A DNA stretch of 33,158 bases from the NCBI GenBank assembly GCA_023450745.1, contig JAEXGR010000064.1, forward strand, positions 1 through 33,158, read 5' to 3'. The notes under the pieces were generated by a model, which saw only the letters and a program-made list of their open reading frames with translations, was not told the DNA's origin and did not search any database. The stretch is from Synergistota bacterium (GTDB lineage Bacteria; Synergistota; Synergistia; Synergistales; Synergistaceae). Positions 6,493 to 13,553 of this stretch are shown piece by piece; position 1 is the first letter of the stretch; each line of letters begins with the position of its first letter. A program made the position numbers and the translations under genes.

Positions 6493-8124
6493 ATGAACAA
6501 CGCACTGTTTACGTTTGCAAGGCCGGAAAATGAACCCTCGATGAGCTACGCTCCGGGATGTCCCGAAAGAGAGCTGCTCAAAGAGGCGATCAGGCAGATC
6601 GAGTCGGAGGTTACGGAGATACCGCTCGTCATTAACGGCGAGTTCGTCCGCACGGGCGACACCGGCAATGTCGTCATGCCCCACGATCACGGGCATACGC
6701 TTGCCGTCTATCACAAAGCGGGAGCCAAAGAGATGGAGCACGCTATCGCGGCCGCGAACGCCGCGCGCGATAGCTGGAGCAATATGCCCTGGACGGAACG
6801 CGCCTCGATCATGCTGAAGATAGCCGAACTCATCGATAAAAAGTACCGTTATATCCTCAACGCCGCCACCATGATGGGACAGAGCAAGAGCGCCTGGCAG
6901 GCCGAGATCGAGGCGGCGAGCGAAACGATAGACTATTTCCGTTTCGGCGTCCATTGCATGAACGAACTCTACGGCGATCAGCCGGCCTGCGAGGAGGGCG
7001 TCATCAACCGGCTTGAATACCGCCCGCTCGAGGGCTTCGTCTACGCCATCTCGCCCTTCAACTTCACGGCGCTCGCGGCAAATCTGCCGATGGCCCCGGT
7101 GATGATGGGCAATACGGTAGTCTGGAAGCCGGCGACGACCTCGCTGCTTTCCAGCTGGTATCTGATGAAGATCTTCATGGAGGCGGGCGTTCCCGCGGGC
7201 GTACTGAATTTCATGCCCGGTCCCGGCTCGGTCGGCAGCAAGGTGGTGCTGAAGAGCAAAGACCTCGCCGGCATCCACTTCACCGGCTCGACCCAGGTAT
7301 TCAACAGCCTTTGGAAGAGCGTCGCCGAAAACCTCTCCACCTATCGTTCTTACCCGCGCCTCGTGGGTGAAACGGGCGGCAAGGACTTCATGTTCGTCCA
7401 CTCGTCAGCCGACATCAAGGCCGCGGCGGCGGCGATCATCAGAGGCTCCTTTGAATATCAGGGACAGAAATGTTCCGCAACGTCGCGCGCCTATGTCCCC
7501 GCGAGCCGCTGGGAGGAGCTCAAGGCCGAGTTCACGGCGATGATGCCCGATGTGCGCACCGGCGACCCGCGCGATTTCCGCAATTTTGTCAACGCGGTGA
7601 TCGACGAGGCCTCTTTCGACAACTGTCTGAAGTACATCGAATACGCGAAAAATTCTCCCGAGGCGGAGATCCTTTTTGGCGGCACCGGTGACAAGAGCGT
7701 CGGCTATTTTGTGCAGCCGACGATCATCAAGACGACGAATCCGCATTTCCGTTCGATGGAGGAGGAGATATTCGGCCCCATCCTCACCCTCTACGTCTAT
7801 GACGACGATAAATTCGCGGAGACCCTCAAGCTTTGCGACGAAACTTCGCCCTACGCGCTGACGGGCGCGTTCTTCGCCTCCGACCGCGACGCGATAAACA
7901 AGGCCGAGAGCGTCCTTCGGTACGCGGCGGGAAACTTCTATATCAACGACAAGACGACCGCGGCAAGCATCGGCCTGCAGCCCTTCGGCGGCGCGCGGGC
8001 CTCGGGCACCAACGACAAGGCGGGCAGCAAGCTGAATCTGATCCGCTGGTGCTCGCCGAGGACGATCAAGGAAAACCTTCTGCCGCCGCATGATTTCAAG
8101 TACCCCTATATGCAGGGAAAATAG
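6493..8124 (+). CDS. pruA: 1-pyrroline-5-carboxylate dehydrogenase (L-glutamate gamma-semialdehyde dehydrogenase)
   Basis: A 543-residue aldehyde dehydrogenase of the group-1 P5CDH type, about the length of mitochondrial and Synergistota/Bacteroidetes enzymes. Signature segments are ISPFNFTALAANLP, VVWKPATT, IHFTGSTQVFNSLWKSV, VGETGGKDF with the general base Glu293, and YQGQKCSATSRAY with the nucleophile Cys327, then EEIFGPILTLYVYDD and FGGARASGTNDKAG. It oxidises glutamate semialdehyde (from proline or ornithine) to glutamate with NAD+ in the cytoplasm. GGAGG lies 7 nt before the ATG at 6493. It stands alone between two terminators; no proline dehydrogenase is visible, so the semialdehyde may come from ornithine or arginine breakdown. 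In an anaerobe the enzyme could also work toward proline or ornithine formation. Confidence 0.92.
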   Translation: MNNALFTFARPENEPSMSYAPGCPERELLKEAIRQIESEVTEIPLVINGEFVRTGDTGNVVMPHDHGHTLAVYHKAGAKEMEHAIAAANAARDSWSNMPWTERASIMLKIAELIDKKYRYILNAATMMGQSKSAWQAEIEAASETIDYFRFGVHCMNELYGDQPACEEGVINRLEYRPLEGFVYAISPFNFTALAANLPMAPVMMGNTVVWKPATTSLLSSWYLMKIFMEAGVPAGVLNFMPGPGSVGSKVVLKSKDLAGIHFTGSTQVFNSLWKSVAENLSTYRSYPRLVGETGGKDFMFVHSSADIKAAAAAIIRGSFEYQGQKCSATSRAYVPASRWEELKAEFTAMMPDVRTGDPRDFRNFVNAVIDEASFDNCLKYIEYAKNSPEAEILFGGTGDKSVGYFVQPTIIKTTNPHFRSMEEEIFGPILTLYVYDDDKFAETLKLCDETSPYALTGAFFASDRDAINKAESVLRYAAGNFYINDKTTAASIGLQPFGGARASGTNDKAGSKLNLIRWCSPRTIKENLLPPHDFKYPYMQGK

Positions 8125-8182
8125 CCACCGGCACTACGGAGGCTCCCCTAAATCAGCTTATCCCGCTCTCCCAACTGGATAA

Positions 8183-8240
8183 CGCCGCACCTGAGCAATG
8201 CGGCGACATGAAAAAGCCGGCGTGCCCTCGCCGGCTTTTT
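8183..8240. terminator. Bidirectional terminator between P5CDH and the M23 peptidase
   Basis: The main hairpin 8211-8240 has A5 followed by GCCGGCG, a 6-nt loop, CGCCGGC and T6, so it terminates transcription from both sides (plus-strand pruA, minus-strand peptidase). A second perfect 7-bp hairpin precedes it (8183-8189 CGCCGCA with 8199-8205 TGCGGCG). Confidence 0.88.
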
Positions 8241-8280
8241 TATTGTCGTTTATATTGTCATCTCAGGGGGGCGCGCTCTC

Positions 8281-8955
8281 TCAGCGCTTGGGCGGCATGC
8301 CCTCCTTGGGAAGGTATTTCAGCGGGTCCAGCGGAGTTCCCTTCGCGTTGCGCACCTCAAAATGGAGGTGGTTAGCCGTGGCGCGTCCGGTGCGTCCGAC
8401 CTTGGCGATTACGTCTCCCTGTTTTACCCTCTGCCCCACTTTGACGCCGTTGGAGGAATTATGCGAATAGAGGCTCCAAAGCTTTCCGTTATGGTTGATG
8501 ACGATAACCTTGCCGTACCCCCGGAAGCCGGCTCCGCCGTTTGAAACGACCTCTACGACGCCGTCAAGCACGGCGTATATCGGCGTGCCCTTCGGCGCCA
8601 GAAGGTCTATGCCGGTGTGCCGGCGGCGCTTGCGGCTGAAGCCGCGGCTGAAGGTACAGCCTTTGACCGGCCACTTCATATCTTTTATAAAATCAGGCGC
8701 TCCGCCCGATATCATTTCTTCTTTATCCCACTCGACGCCTCCCGGCGAGGCGAGCTTTCTGATCGCCGTTTCAAGCGGGTCTTCCTGGAACTCCTGATAG
8801 TCGACCCCGTCCGCGTACAGCGGCGCGGGGACGCACAGGACGAAAAGCAACAGCAGCGAAAGCAGCCGCGCGCCGCGGGATTTGCTTCCGAGGAAGTCTC
8901 TTAGGCCTTCGCGCGGCGAAAACAGCGGGCCGCGCGCTTGTAGTAAAGATTTCAT
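8281..8955 (-). CDS. M23-family zinc metallopeptidase (cell-wall endopeptidase-like)
   Basis: A 224-residue protein. A basic N-terminus is followed by a hydrophobic stretch (residues 29-46, ARLLSLLLLFVLCVPAPL) ending LYADG, so it is exported or membrane-anchored. The C-terminal lysostaphin-type domain (about 95-220) has HTGIDLLAP (Zn ligands His113 and Asp117), LYSHNSS (His165) and NHLHFEVR (His196 and His198), plus the GTPIYAVLDGVV and KQGDVIAKVGRTG strands. All catalytic positions are present, so it probably cuts peptide cross-links in peptidoglycan or activates an amidase. Its ATG overlaps the stop of the upstream alpha/beta hydrolase by 4 nt (ATGA), indicating translational coupling. Confidence 0.88.
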   Translation of the reverse strand: MKSLLQARGPLFSPREGLRDFLGSKSRGARLLSLLLLFVLCVPAPLYADGVDYQEFQEDPLETAIRKLASPGGVEWDKEEMISGGAPDFIKDMKWPVKGCTFSRGFSRKRRRHTGIDLLAPKGTPIYAVLDGVVEVVSNGGAGFRGYGKVIVINHNGKLWSLYSHNSSNGVKVGQRVKQGDVIAKVGRTGRATANHLHFEVRNAKGTPLDPLKYLPKEGMPPKR

Positions 8956-9719
8956 TGAGCCAGCAGCAGCGAGAGCATCTCATCCATGATCTTTGAATCG
9001 TGCCTGCCGTTGCGCATCTTCATCGAATGGTCAGCTCCTTTGAGGATAAAAAATTTCTTATTTTCTTTGGGAATATTGATCGCCTCCAGCAGCGAACGGC
9101 AGGCCGCTTCGGAAAAGATGCCGTCGTTGGTGCCGCGGAAAGCCACCGCCGCCTTCGCCTTCACGTTTTCAAGCATGGCGGGGTCGATAGTCTCGCGCAA
9201 TGTCGAGAGGATCGGCAGCGGCATCATCGTGCGCTCCGCCTCGGGCATCGAAACAAGCCCTGTGCCGCTGAGGATCACTTTGCCAACCTCATATCCGCCG
9301 CCGCAGGCAAGCGCCAGCGCGATGATCCCGCCCAGCGAAAAGCCCCATATCCAAATATCGCGCGGGGATTGGGACTCGACATGGCGAAGCGCCGCCGCGC
9401 AGTCGTCAAGCTCGTTCCGAAAGCTCTTGCCTCCAAAGGCCTCCATTATCCAGCCGGAGACATCGTCGTTGTAGTCCTCGCGGTTTATCGCCCGCCGGCT
9501 GGTCTCACAGAGCCAGGGGGTAAAGCCGCGCTCCGCGAGGATGCCGGCGAGATGGCGGAATTTGTTATGCGGCGAGAGGTTGGCGCTGCTATGCACGCCG
9601 TGCAGCAGCAGCACATGCACGCCGTTCTCCGTCTCCGGATAGAGGCGGCTCAGCTTGACCTCGCGGGCGCCGAAGCTTCCCGGCAGCGAGGTGATCTCCG
9701 ATTTAAATTTATCAACCAT
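8952..9719 (-). CDS. Alpha/beta hydrolase (serine hydrolase, lysophospholipase/esterase-like)
   Basis: A 255-residue single-domain hydrolase. HVLLLHGVHSS forms the oxyanion-hole region, WIWGFSLGGIIALAL carries the nucleophile Ser, FRGTNDGIFSE the acid Asp, and LKGADHSMKMR the His, so the triad is complete. No signal peptide is evident and the substrate is unknown. The ATG has no recognisable Shine-Dalgarno: the preceding bases are the T-rich tail of the hairpin that ends the phosphate butyryltransferase gene. Expression may therefore depend on readthrough or a weak start. It overlaps the downstream peptidase gene by 4 nt. Confidence 0.85.
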   Translation of the reverse strand: MVDKFKSEITSLPGSFGAREVKLSRLYPETENGVHVLLLHGVHSSANLSPHNKFRHLAGILAERGFTPWLCETSRRAINREDYNDDVSGWIMEAFGGKSFRNELDDCAAALRHVESQSPRDIWIWGFSLGGIIALALACGGGYEVGKVILSGTGLVSMPEAERTMMPLPILSTLRETIDPAMLENVKAKAAVAFRGTNDGIFSEAACRSLLEAINIPKENKKFFILKGADHSMKMRNGRHDSKIMDEMLSLLLAQ

Positions 9720-9720
9720 T

Positions 9721-9758
9721 TTAAAAAATATTGAAGGGGGACCGAAGATCCCCCTTCA
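9721..9758 (-). terminator. Terminator after phosphate butyryltransferase
   Basis: On the minus strand the hairpin TGAAGGGGGA / TCCCCCTTCA (arms 9749-9758 and 9732-9741, loop 7 nt) is followed by ATATTTTTTAA: a good intrinsic terminator lying right against the start of the alpha/beta hydrolase. Confidence 0.85.
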
Positions 9759-9769
9759 GAAGGCTATTT

Positions 9770-10690
9770 CTACTTACCCTGGTGTGCGGCGAGCGCGCAG
9801 GCCGAGGCGATCGACAGGAGCTTGGCTTCGGCGGAGTCGGCGCGGCTGGTGAGGACGATCGGGGCCTTCGCGCCGAGGACGATGCCCGCGGTCTTGTTCT
9901 CCGCGAAGTAGACTATCGCCTTCGCCAGCATGTTGCCGGATTCGATCGTCGGGACGTGAAGGATGTCGGCGTAGCCGGCGACGTCCGACTTGATTCCCTT
10001 GTGATGCGCCGATTCGGGCGACACGGCGTTGTCGAGCGCGAGAGGTCCGTCGATGAGGCAGCCCTTGATCTGGCCGCGGCGGTTCATCTGCGTAAGGATG
10101 GCGGCGTCCACCGTCGGCGGCATGTCGGGATTGACGACTTCGACGGCGGCCAGCGCGGCGACCTTCGGGCAGGCGACGCCGAAAGCGTGGGCCAGCTCGA
10201 CGACGTTTTTGATGATGTCGATCTTCACTTTAAGCTCAGGATACATGTTGAAGGCCGGGTCTGAGATAAAAAATACACGGTCGTAGCCCTTGACCTGATG
10301 GATGTAGACGTGCGAAAGCGTCTTGCCGCTGCGGAGGCCCTTCTCCTTGTTGAGGACGCCGCGCAGGAAGTTGGCGGTGGCGACCATGCCCTTCATCACT
10401 ATCTGGGCCTGTCCGCCGGAGACGAGTTCGACGGCCTTGAGCGCCGCGGCGGCCTCGCCGCCCTTTTCGTCTACCACTTCGTAGTTGGCGAGGTCGATGC
10501 CGAGTTTGTCGGCGACTTCTTTAATCTTATCCTCGTTGCCGACGAGGATCGCGTTCGCGATTCCGGCTTTGCGCGCGTTTTCAACGGCTTCCATGACCTC
10601 CGCGTCTTCGGCGCAGGCGACGCTGATCTTCTTGGGTCCGACCTCTTTGGCATAGGCAAGAAGCTGATCGAGATTACGAATCTGTTCCAT
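9770..10690 (-). CDS. ptb: Phosphate butyryltransferase / phosphate acyltransferase family
   Basis: A 306-residue protein with the two-lobed Pta/Ptb fold: VACAEDAEVMEAVENARKAGIANAILVGNEDKI, VMKGMVATANFLRGVLNKEKGLRSG, SHVYIHQVKGYDRVFFISDPAFNMYPEL, CPKVAALAAVEVVNPDMPPTVDAA, GCLIDGPLALDNAVS, ADILHVPTIESGNMLAKAIVYF and GIVLGAKAPIVLTSRADSAEAKLLS. These are typical of Ptb, which exchanges CoA for phosphate on butyryl- or branched-chain acyl-CoA, yielding an acyl phosphate for ATP synthesis by a butyrate kinase (not in this window). In amino-acid fermenters it may act on isobutyryl-, isovaleryl- or 2-methylbutyryl-CoA. The start at 10690 has GGGAGG 9 nt upstream. Confidence 0.9.
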   Translation of the reverse strand: MEQIRNLDQLLAYAKEVGPKKISVACAEDAEVMEAVENARKAGIANAILVGNEDKIKEVADKLGIDLANYEVVDEKGGEAAAALKAVELVSGGQAQIVMKGMVATANFLRGVLNKEKGLRSGKTLSHVYIHQVKGYDRVFFISDPAFNMYPELKVKIDIIKNVVELAHAFGVACPKVAALAAVEVVNPDMPPTVDAAILTQMNRRGQIKGCLIDGPLALDNAVSPESAHHKGIKSDVAGYADILHVPTIESGNMLAKAIVYFAENKTAGIVLGAKAPIVLTSRADSAEAKLLSIASACALAAHQGK

Positions 10691-10757
10691 ATGTAAAAAC
10701 CTCCCTGAATTTGCGGCCCGCTGCAAAGCGGCCAATACTTACAAAAATATGTGATTC

Positions 10758-10786
10758 ATTATACACTCAAATTTTTTATTTGTAGA
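10758..10786 (-). promoter_or_regulatory. Promoter of ptb
   Basis: On the minus strand TCTACA (10786-10781), a 17-nt A/T-rich spacer, then a consensus TATAAT (10763-10758). The transcript leader also contains a small hairpin (CCGCT-TTGC-AGCGG) shortly before the ribosome site. Confidence 0.7.
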
Positions 10787-10806
10787 TTCTATTAACGCAA
10801 TTTGCT

Positions 10807-11418
10807 TTATGACTTTACGCCGAGCGAGATTATCTTCGTAAAGGCCTTCTCGGGAGTCAGGTCGAGATATTCGACCATCTCCTCCGGAAAAAAGAAGACC
10901 AGCCCCGTCGTCGGGTTAGGCGACGTGGGGACGAAAATTGTCAGCTGCGCCGTGCCGTCCGCAAGCACCTCGCGCCGTGAGACGAAGCCGATGATATAGC
11001 CGCCCGCGACCGGCACCTTCGCCGTTCCGAGATAGCTGTTTTCGCCGCCGCGCGCCGTGAAGGTCTGGAGGATGTCGCGAAAGGTCGTGTACCAGCCGCC
11101 GATCACCGGAATCTTCGTGATAACGAACTGCTCCAGCAGGCTCAGGATAGACTTCTCCCGGCGGCGCAGCTTTCTGCCTATATATATCAGAAGGAAGACG
11201 ATGAATACGCTGATCGCCGCCGTCGTCCGGCGCGACTGAGTGACGCCGAAGATCACGGAGCCGATCGACTCGAAGAAGTAGATCAGATAATAAAAGAGGA
11301 AGATAAAGAGCGCCAGCGGCAGCAGCGCCACGCAGCCGAGAAAAAAGTCACGCCCCAGCCTCCCCAGGAAGCCGCTTCTGCCCCTTCCGGTCACATCGCC
11401 CTTTTTATCAGAATCCAT
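10807..11418 (-). CDS. DUF502-family inner-membrane protein
   Basis: A 203-residue protein. After a charged N-terminus there are two membrane segments (about residues 25-52, FFLGCVALLPLALFIFLFYYLIYFF, and 65-80, TAAISVFIVFLLIYIG), then a cytosolic or periplasmic domain with VPVAGGYIIGFVSRRE and the family hallmark FVPTSPNPTTG. This is the DUF502 family, of unknown function and often near envelope genes. GGGAGTGG precedes the ATG. It is divergent from plsC across a 78-nt gap. The upstream ptb has its own promoter, so this is probably a single-gene unit. Confidence 0.85.
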   Translation of the reverse strand: MDSDKKGDVTGRGRSGFLGRLGRDFFLGCVALLPLALFIFLFYYLIYFFESIGSVIFGVTQSRRTTAAISVFIVFLLIYIGRKLRRREKSILSLLEQFVITKIPVIGGWYTTFRDILQTFTARGGENSYLGTAKVPVAGGYIIGFVSRREVLADGTAQLTIFVPTSPNPTTGLVFFFPEEMVEYLDLTPEKAFTKIISLGVKS

Positions 11419-11437
11419 ACAATCACCACTCCCAGAC

Positions 11438-11467
11438 TTGTCAATTGCACCCTCCCTGCGCTATTCT
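11438..11467 (+). promoter_or_regulatory. Promoter candidate for plsC
   Basis: TTGTCA (11438-11443) and TATTCT (11462-11467) with an 18-nt spacer, 30 nt before the GTG start. Confidence 0.45.
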
Positions 11468-11496
11468 ATCAGCAGAAGAACACAGGGGGTATCGGC

Positions 11497-12156
11497 GTGA
11501 AGACTCAAAAAAACTGGATCTACCGCATAACACGTTTTCTCGTGTCCATATATTTTACACTTTACCACAGGTTGTCGGTATACGGAAAGGAGAAAATCCC
11601 GCGGGACCGCACCGTCATCGTCGCGCCGAACCACGCGAGCTACCTTGACCCGCCCGTAGTGGGATACGCCTTCTTTCCCGCGTATCTCAAGTTCGTCGCC
11701 TGGGAAAAACTATTTTCCTTCCCGCTCTTCGGCGCGTACCTGCGCGCGATGGGCTCCGTCCCCGTCTCTCCCGAAAACAAAAACAGCTCCGCCGCGCTGC
11801 TGCGCCTTGTGATGGGCTTTCTTGAGGATGGCTACAACGTCTTCATCTGCCCGGAGGGGCACCGGACGGAAGACGGACGCTTGCAGCCGCTCGAGGGCGG
11901 CGTCGCCATCATGTCGCTCAAGACGGGCGCTCCCATCATCCCCACATACGTGGCGGGCTCCTACCGCGCGCTTGCGCCGCACATGAAATTCCCGCGCCCC
12001 CGCAAGCTGACGGTGACCTTCGGCGACCCCATCGATCCCGCGCGGCTGCCGGAGGGGCTGACGGAAAAAGAAAAGCGCCGCCGCATCCTCGACGAAATCG
12101 AAGCCTTTTACCGGGCGGAGGACGCGAAGGACAAGAAAAAATATCCGCTGGATTGA
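11497..12156 (+). CDS. plsC: 1-acyl-sn-glycerol-3-phosphate acyltransferase
   Basis: A 219-residue PlsC-type acyltransferase. The HX4D catalytic motif is NHASYLD (His46, Asp51), the acceptor-binding motif is CPEGHRTEDG, and the last block is GAPIIPTYVAGS. A hydrophobic N-terminal helix (ITRFLVSIYFTLYHRL) tethers it to the inner membrane. It converts lysophosphatidate to phosphatidate in phospholipid synthesis. The start is GTG at 11497 with GGGGG 7 nt upstream; no ATG is available without losing the N-terminal helix. The stop overlaps the promoter of the next operon. Confidence 0.9.
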   Translation: MKTQKNWIYRITRFLVSIYFTLYHRLSVYGKEKIPRDRTVIVAPNHASYLDPPVVGYAFFPAYLKFVAWEKLFSFPLFGAYLRAMGSVPVSPENKNSSAALLRLVMGFLEDGYNVFICPEGHRTEDGRLQPLEGGVAIMSLKTGAPIIPTYVAGSYRALAPHMKFPRPRKLTVTFGDPIDPARLPEGLTEKEKRRRILDEIEAFYRAEDAKDKKKYPLD

Positions 12157-12157
12157 C

Positions 12158-12185
12158 TTGTATTTGACGCCCAAGAGGATATAAT
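12158..12185 (+). promoter_or_regulatory. Promoter of the hydrogenase-regulator/HydF operon
   Basis: Consensus -10 TATAAT at 12180-12185 with TTGTAT at 12158-12163 (16-nt spacer). It lies just past the plsC stop codon (12154-12156) and drives a leader of about 145 nt. Confidence 0.6.
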
Positions 12186-12253
12186 ATTAAAAACGTTTTA
12201 AATAAATATCTGCCTCAATAAAATTCCGCTCCCGGGGATACGCTCCGCGGGTG

Positions 12254-12316
12254 GGGAAAAGACGACGAAAGCTGCTGTCAGGAGTCTTTTCCCGTGGGAA
12301 GAGGCTCCTTTAATTT
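12254..12316 (+). promoter_or_regulatory. Attenuator/riboswitch-like leader with two mutually exclusive hairpins
   Basis: Hairpin A is a perfect 10-bp stem: 12254-12263 GGGAAAAGAC with 12284-12293 GTCTTTTCCC, its loop able to form an inner GAC/GTC stem. Hairpin B uses the same right arm as its left arm: 12280-12291 AGGAGTCTTTTC with 12298-12309 GAAGAGGCTCCT, a 12-bp stem with two G-U pairs, followed by TTTAATTTC. A and B cannot coexist, so the pair looks like an antiterminator/terminator switch ahead of the TM1266-type regulator. No known riboswitch consensus was recognised, and the U-run is only moderate. Confidence 0.55.
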
Positions 12317-12335
12317 CTATTACGGAGATGGTCGT

Positions 12336-12602
12336 ATGACAGAGGAAGCGAAAAAAGAAGATAACAGAATAGGGGTCGCGGCGGTGATCGTCGAGGACCC
12401 GGAAAGCGCGCGCGAAGTGAACGAGGTGCTGCATAACTTCAGCGGCCTGATCGTCGGACGGCTGGGGATTCCCTACCGGGAACGCGGCGTCAGCGTCATC
12501 TCCCTCGTGCTCGACGGCGTGCCGGACCAGATCAGCGCGCTGACGGGAAAGCTCGGCAAGATAAAATCAGTGACGGTCAAAGCCGCCATGTCTAAAAAAT
12601 AA
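12336..12602 (+). CDS. TM1266-type putative iron-only hydrogenase system regulator
   Basis: An 88-residue ACT-like small protein: RIGVAAVIVEDPESAREVNEVLHNFSGLIVGRLGIPYRERGVSVISLVLDG, then ISALTGKLGKIKSVTVKAAMSKK. The IIGRxGIPYRERGxSVISLVxDG block is the hallmark of the family found with hydE/hydF/hydG. Its biochemical role is unproven; regulation or assembly of [FeFe]-hydrogenase is assumed. The ATG at 12336 has GGAG 8 nt upstream; an upstream in-frame ATG (12294) lies inside the terminator-like hairpin and is unlikely. It is followed after 25 nt by a periplasmic binding protein and then by hydF. Confidence 0.88.
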   Translation: MTEEAKKEDNRIGVAAVIVEDPESAREVNEVLHNFSGLIVGRLGIPYRERGVSVISLVLDGVPDQISALTGKLGKIKSVTVKAAMSKK

Positions 12603-12627
12603 CCTAGCCAAAGGAGCATCGATAACA

Positions 12628-13551
12628 ATGAAAAAGATCATCACGGCATTACTTGCGGCGGCACTCTTCGCCACGGCGGCCGGCGCGGCGGATTACCCGG
12701 CGAAGCTCGCCATCACCTACGTAAAGGCCCCCCTCAACGTCCCCTCGATCGTCGCGAAGTACAACAAGACCTTCGAGGCCGCCTATCCCGGCGTGGCGCT
12801 CTCCTTCCCCGAGCTCACCGAAGGGCCGAAACAGACCGCGGCGCTCGCGGCGGGCGAGATCGGCATCGCCAGCTGTCTCGGCTCTACCTCGGCGCTGCTC
12901 GCCGCCTCCGAGGGACTTGACCTGAAGATCGTCGGCATCTATTCGCGCGCTCCCAAAGCCTTCATGATCGTGGTGCGCGACCCGGCGATAAAATCGGTGC
13001 GCGACCTCAAGGGCAAAAAGGTCGCGGGCCCCAAAGGGACGATACTTCACCAGCTGCTCGCCGCCGCCCTCGAAAAGGAGGGGCTGACGGCAAAGGACGT
13101 TCAGTTCGTTCAGATGGACCTGCCCTCGGGGGCCAACGCGCTCGCCAAGGGCAGCGTCGACGCGGCGCTGCTGGCGGGACCGGCGGCCTACAAGGCGCTC
13201 TTCTCCGGCGCGCGGATGCTCAAAAACGGCGAAGGGCTCGTCGACGCGACGATCGTCATCGCCACCACGGAAAAGTTTATGAAAGAATATCCGCGGGCGG
13301 TGGCAACCTTTATGGAGGCCCATAAAAAAAGCATCGAGTGGATGAGGCAAAACCTCCGGGCGGCGAAAGAGATGACCCAAAAAGAGACCGGACTGCCGCT
13401 TGCGGGCGTCGAGGCGATGTATTCCTGGTACGACTTCGACCCGCGGATACGCAAAGCCGACGTCGAAGAACTCGTGCGCACACAGCAGTTCATGCTTGAC
13501 AACGGCCTCCAGCGCAAAAAGATCGACGATATCAGAAAGCTGGTGAAATAA
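12628..13551 (+). CDS. Orphan NMT1/SsuA-type periplasmic substrate-binding protein
   Basis: A 307-residue secreted protein. Signal peptide MKKIITALLAAALFATAAGA, then ADYPAKLAITYVKAPLNVPSIVAKYNKTFEAAYPG, the ligand-lobe motif AALAAGEIGIASCLGSTSALLAA, KIVGIYSRAPKAFMIVVRDPAIKSVRDLKGKKVAGPKGTI and LAKGSVDAALLAGPAAYKAL. This is the NMT1/aliphatic-sulfonate (SsuA/TauA) class of ABC binding proteins. No permease or ATPase lies beside it: it is sandwiched between a hydrogenase regulator and hydF, with only 2 nt to the hydF start. It could deliver a ligand to a distant ABC system. Ligand unknown. Confidence 0.82.
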   Translation: MKKIITALLAAALFATAAGAADYPAKLAITYVKAPLNVPSIVAKYNKTFEAAYPGVALSFPELTEGPKQTAALAAGEIGIASCLGSTSALLAASEGLDLKIVGIYSRAPKAFMIVVRDPAIKSVRDLKGKKVAGPKGTILHQLLAAALEKEGLTAKDVQFVQMDLPSGANALAKGSVDAALLAGPAAYKALFSGARMLKNGEGLVDATIVIATTEKFMKEYPRAVATFMEAHKKSIEWMRQNLRAAKEMTQKETGLPLAGVEAMYSWYDFDPRIRKADVEELVRTQQFMLDNGLQRKKIDDIRKLVK

Positions 13552-13553
13552 CG

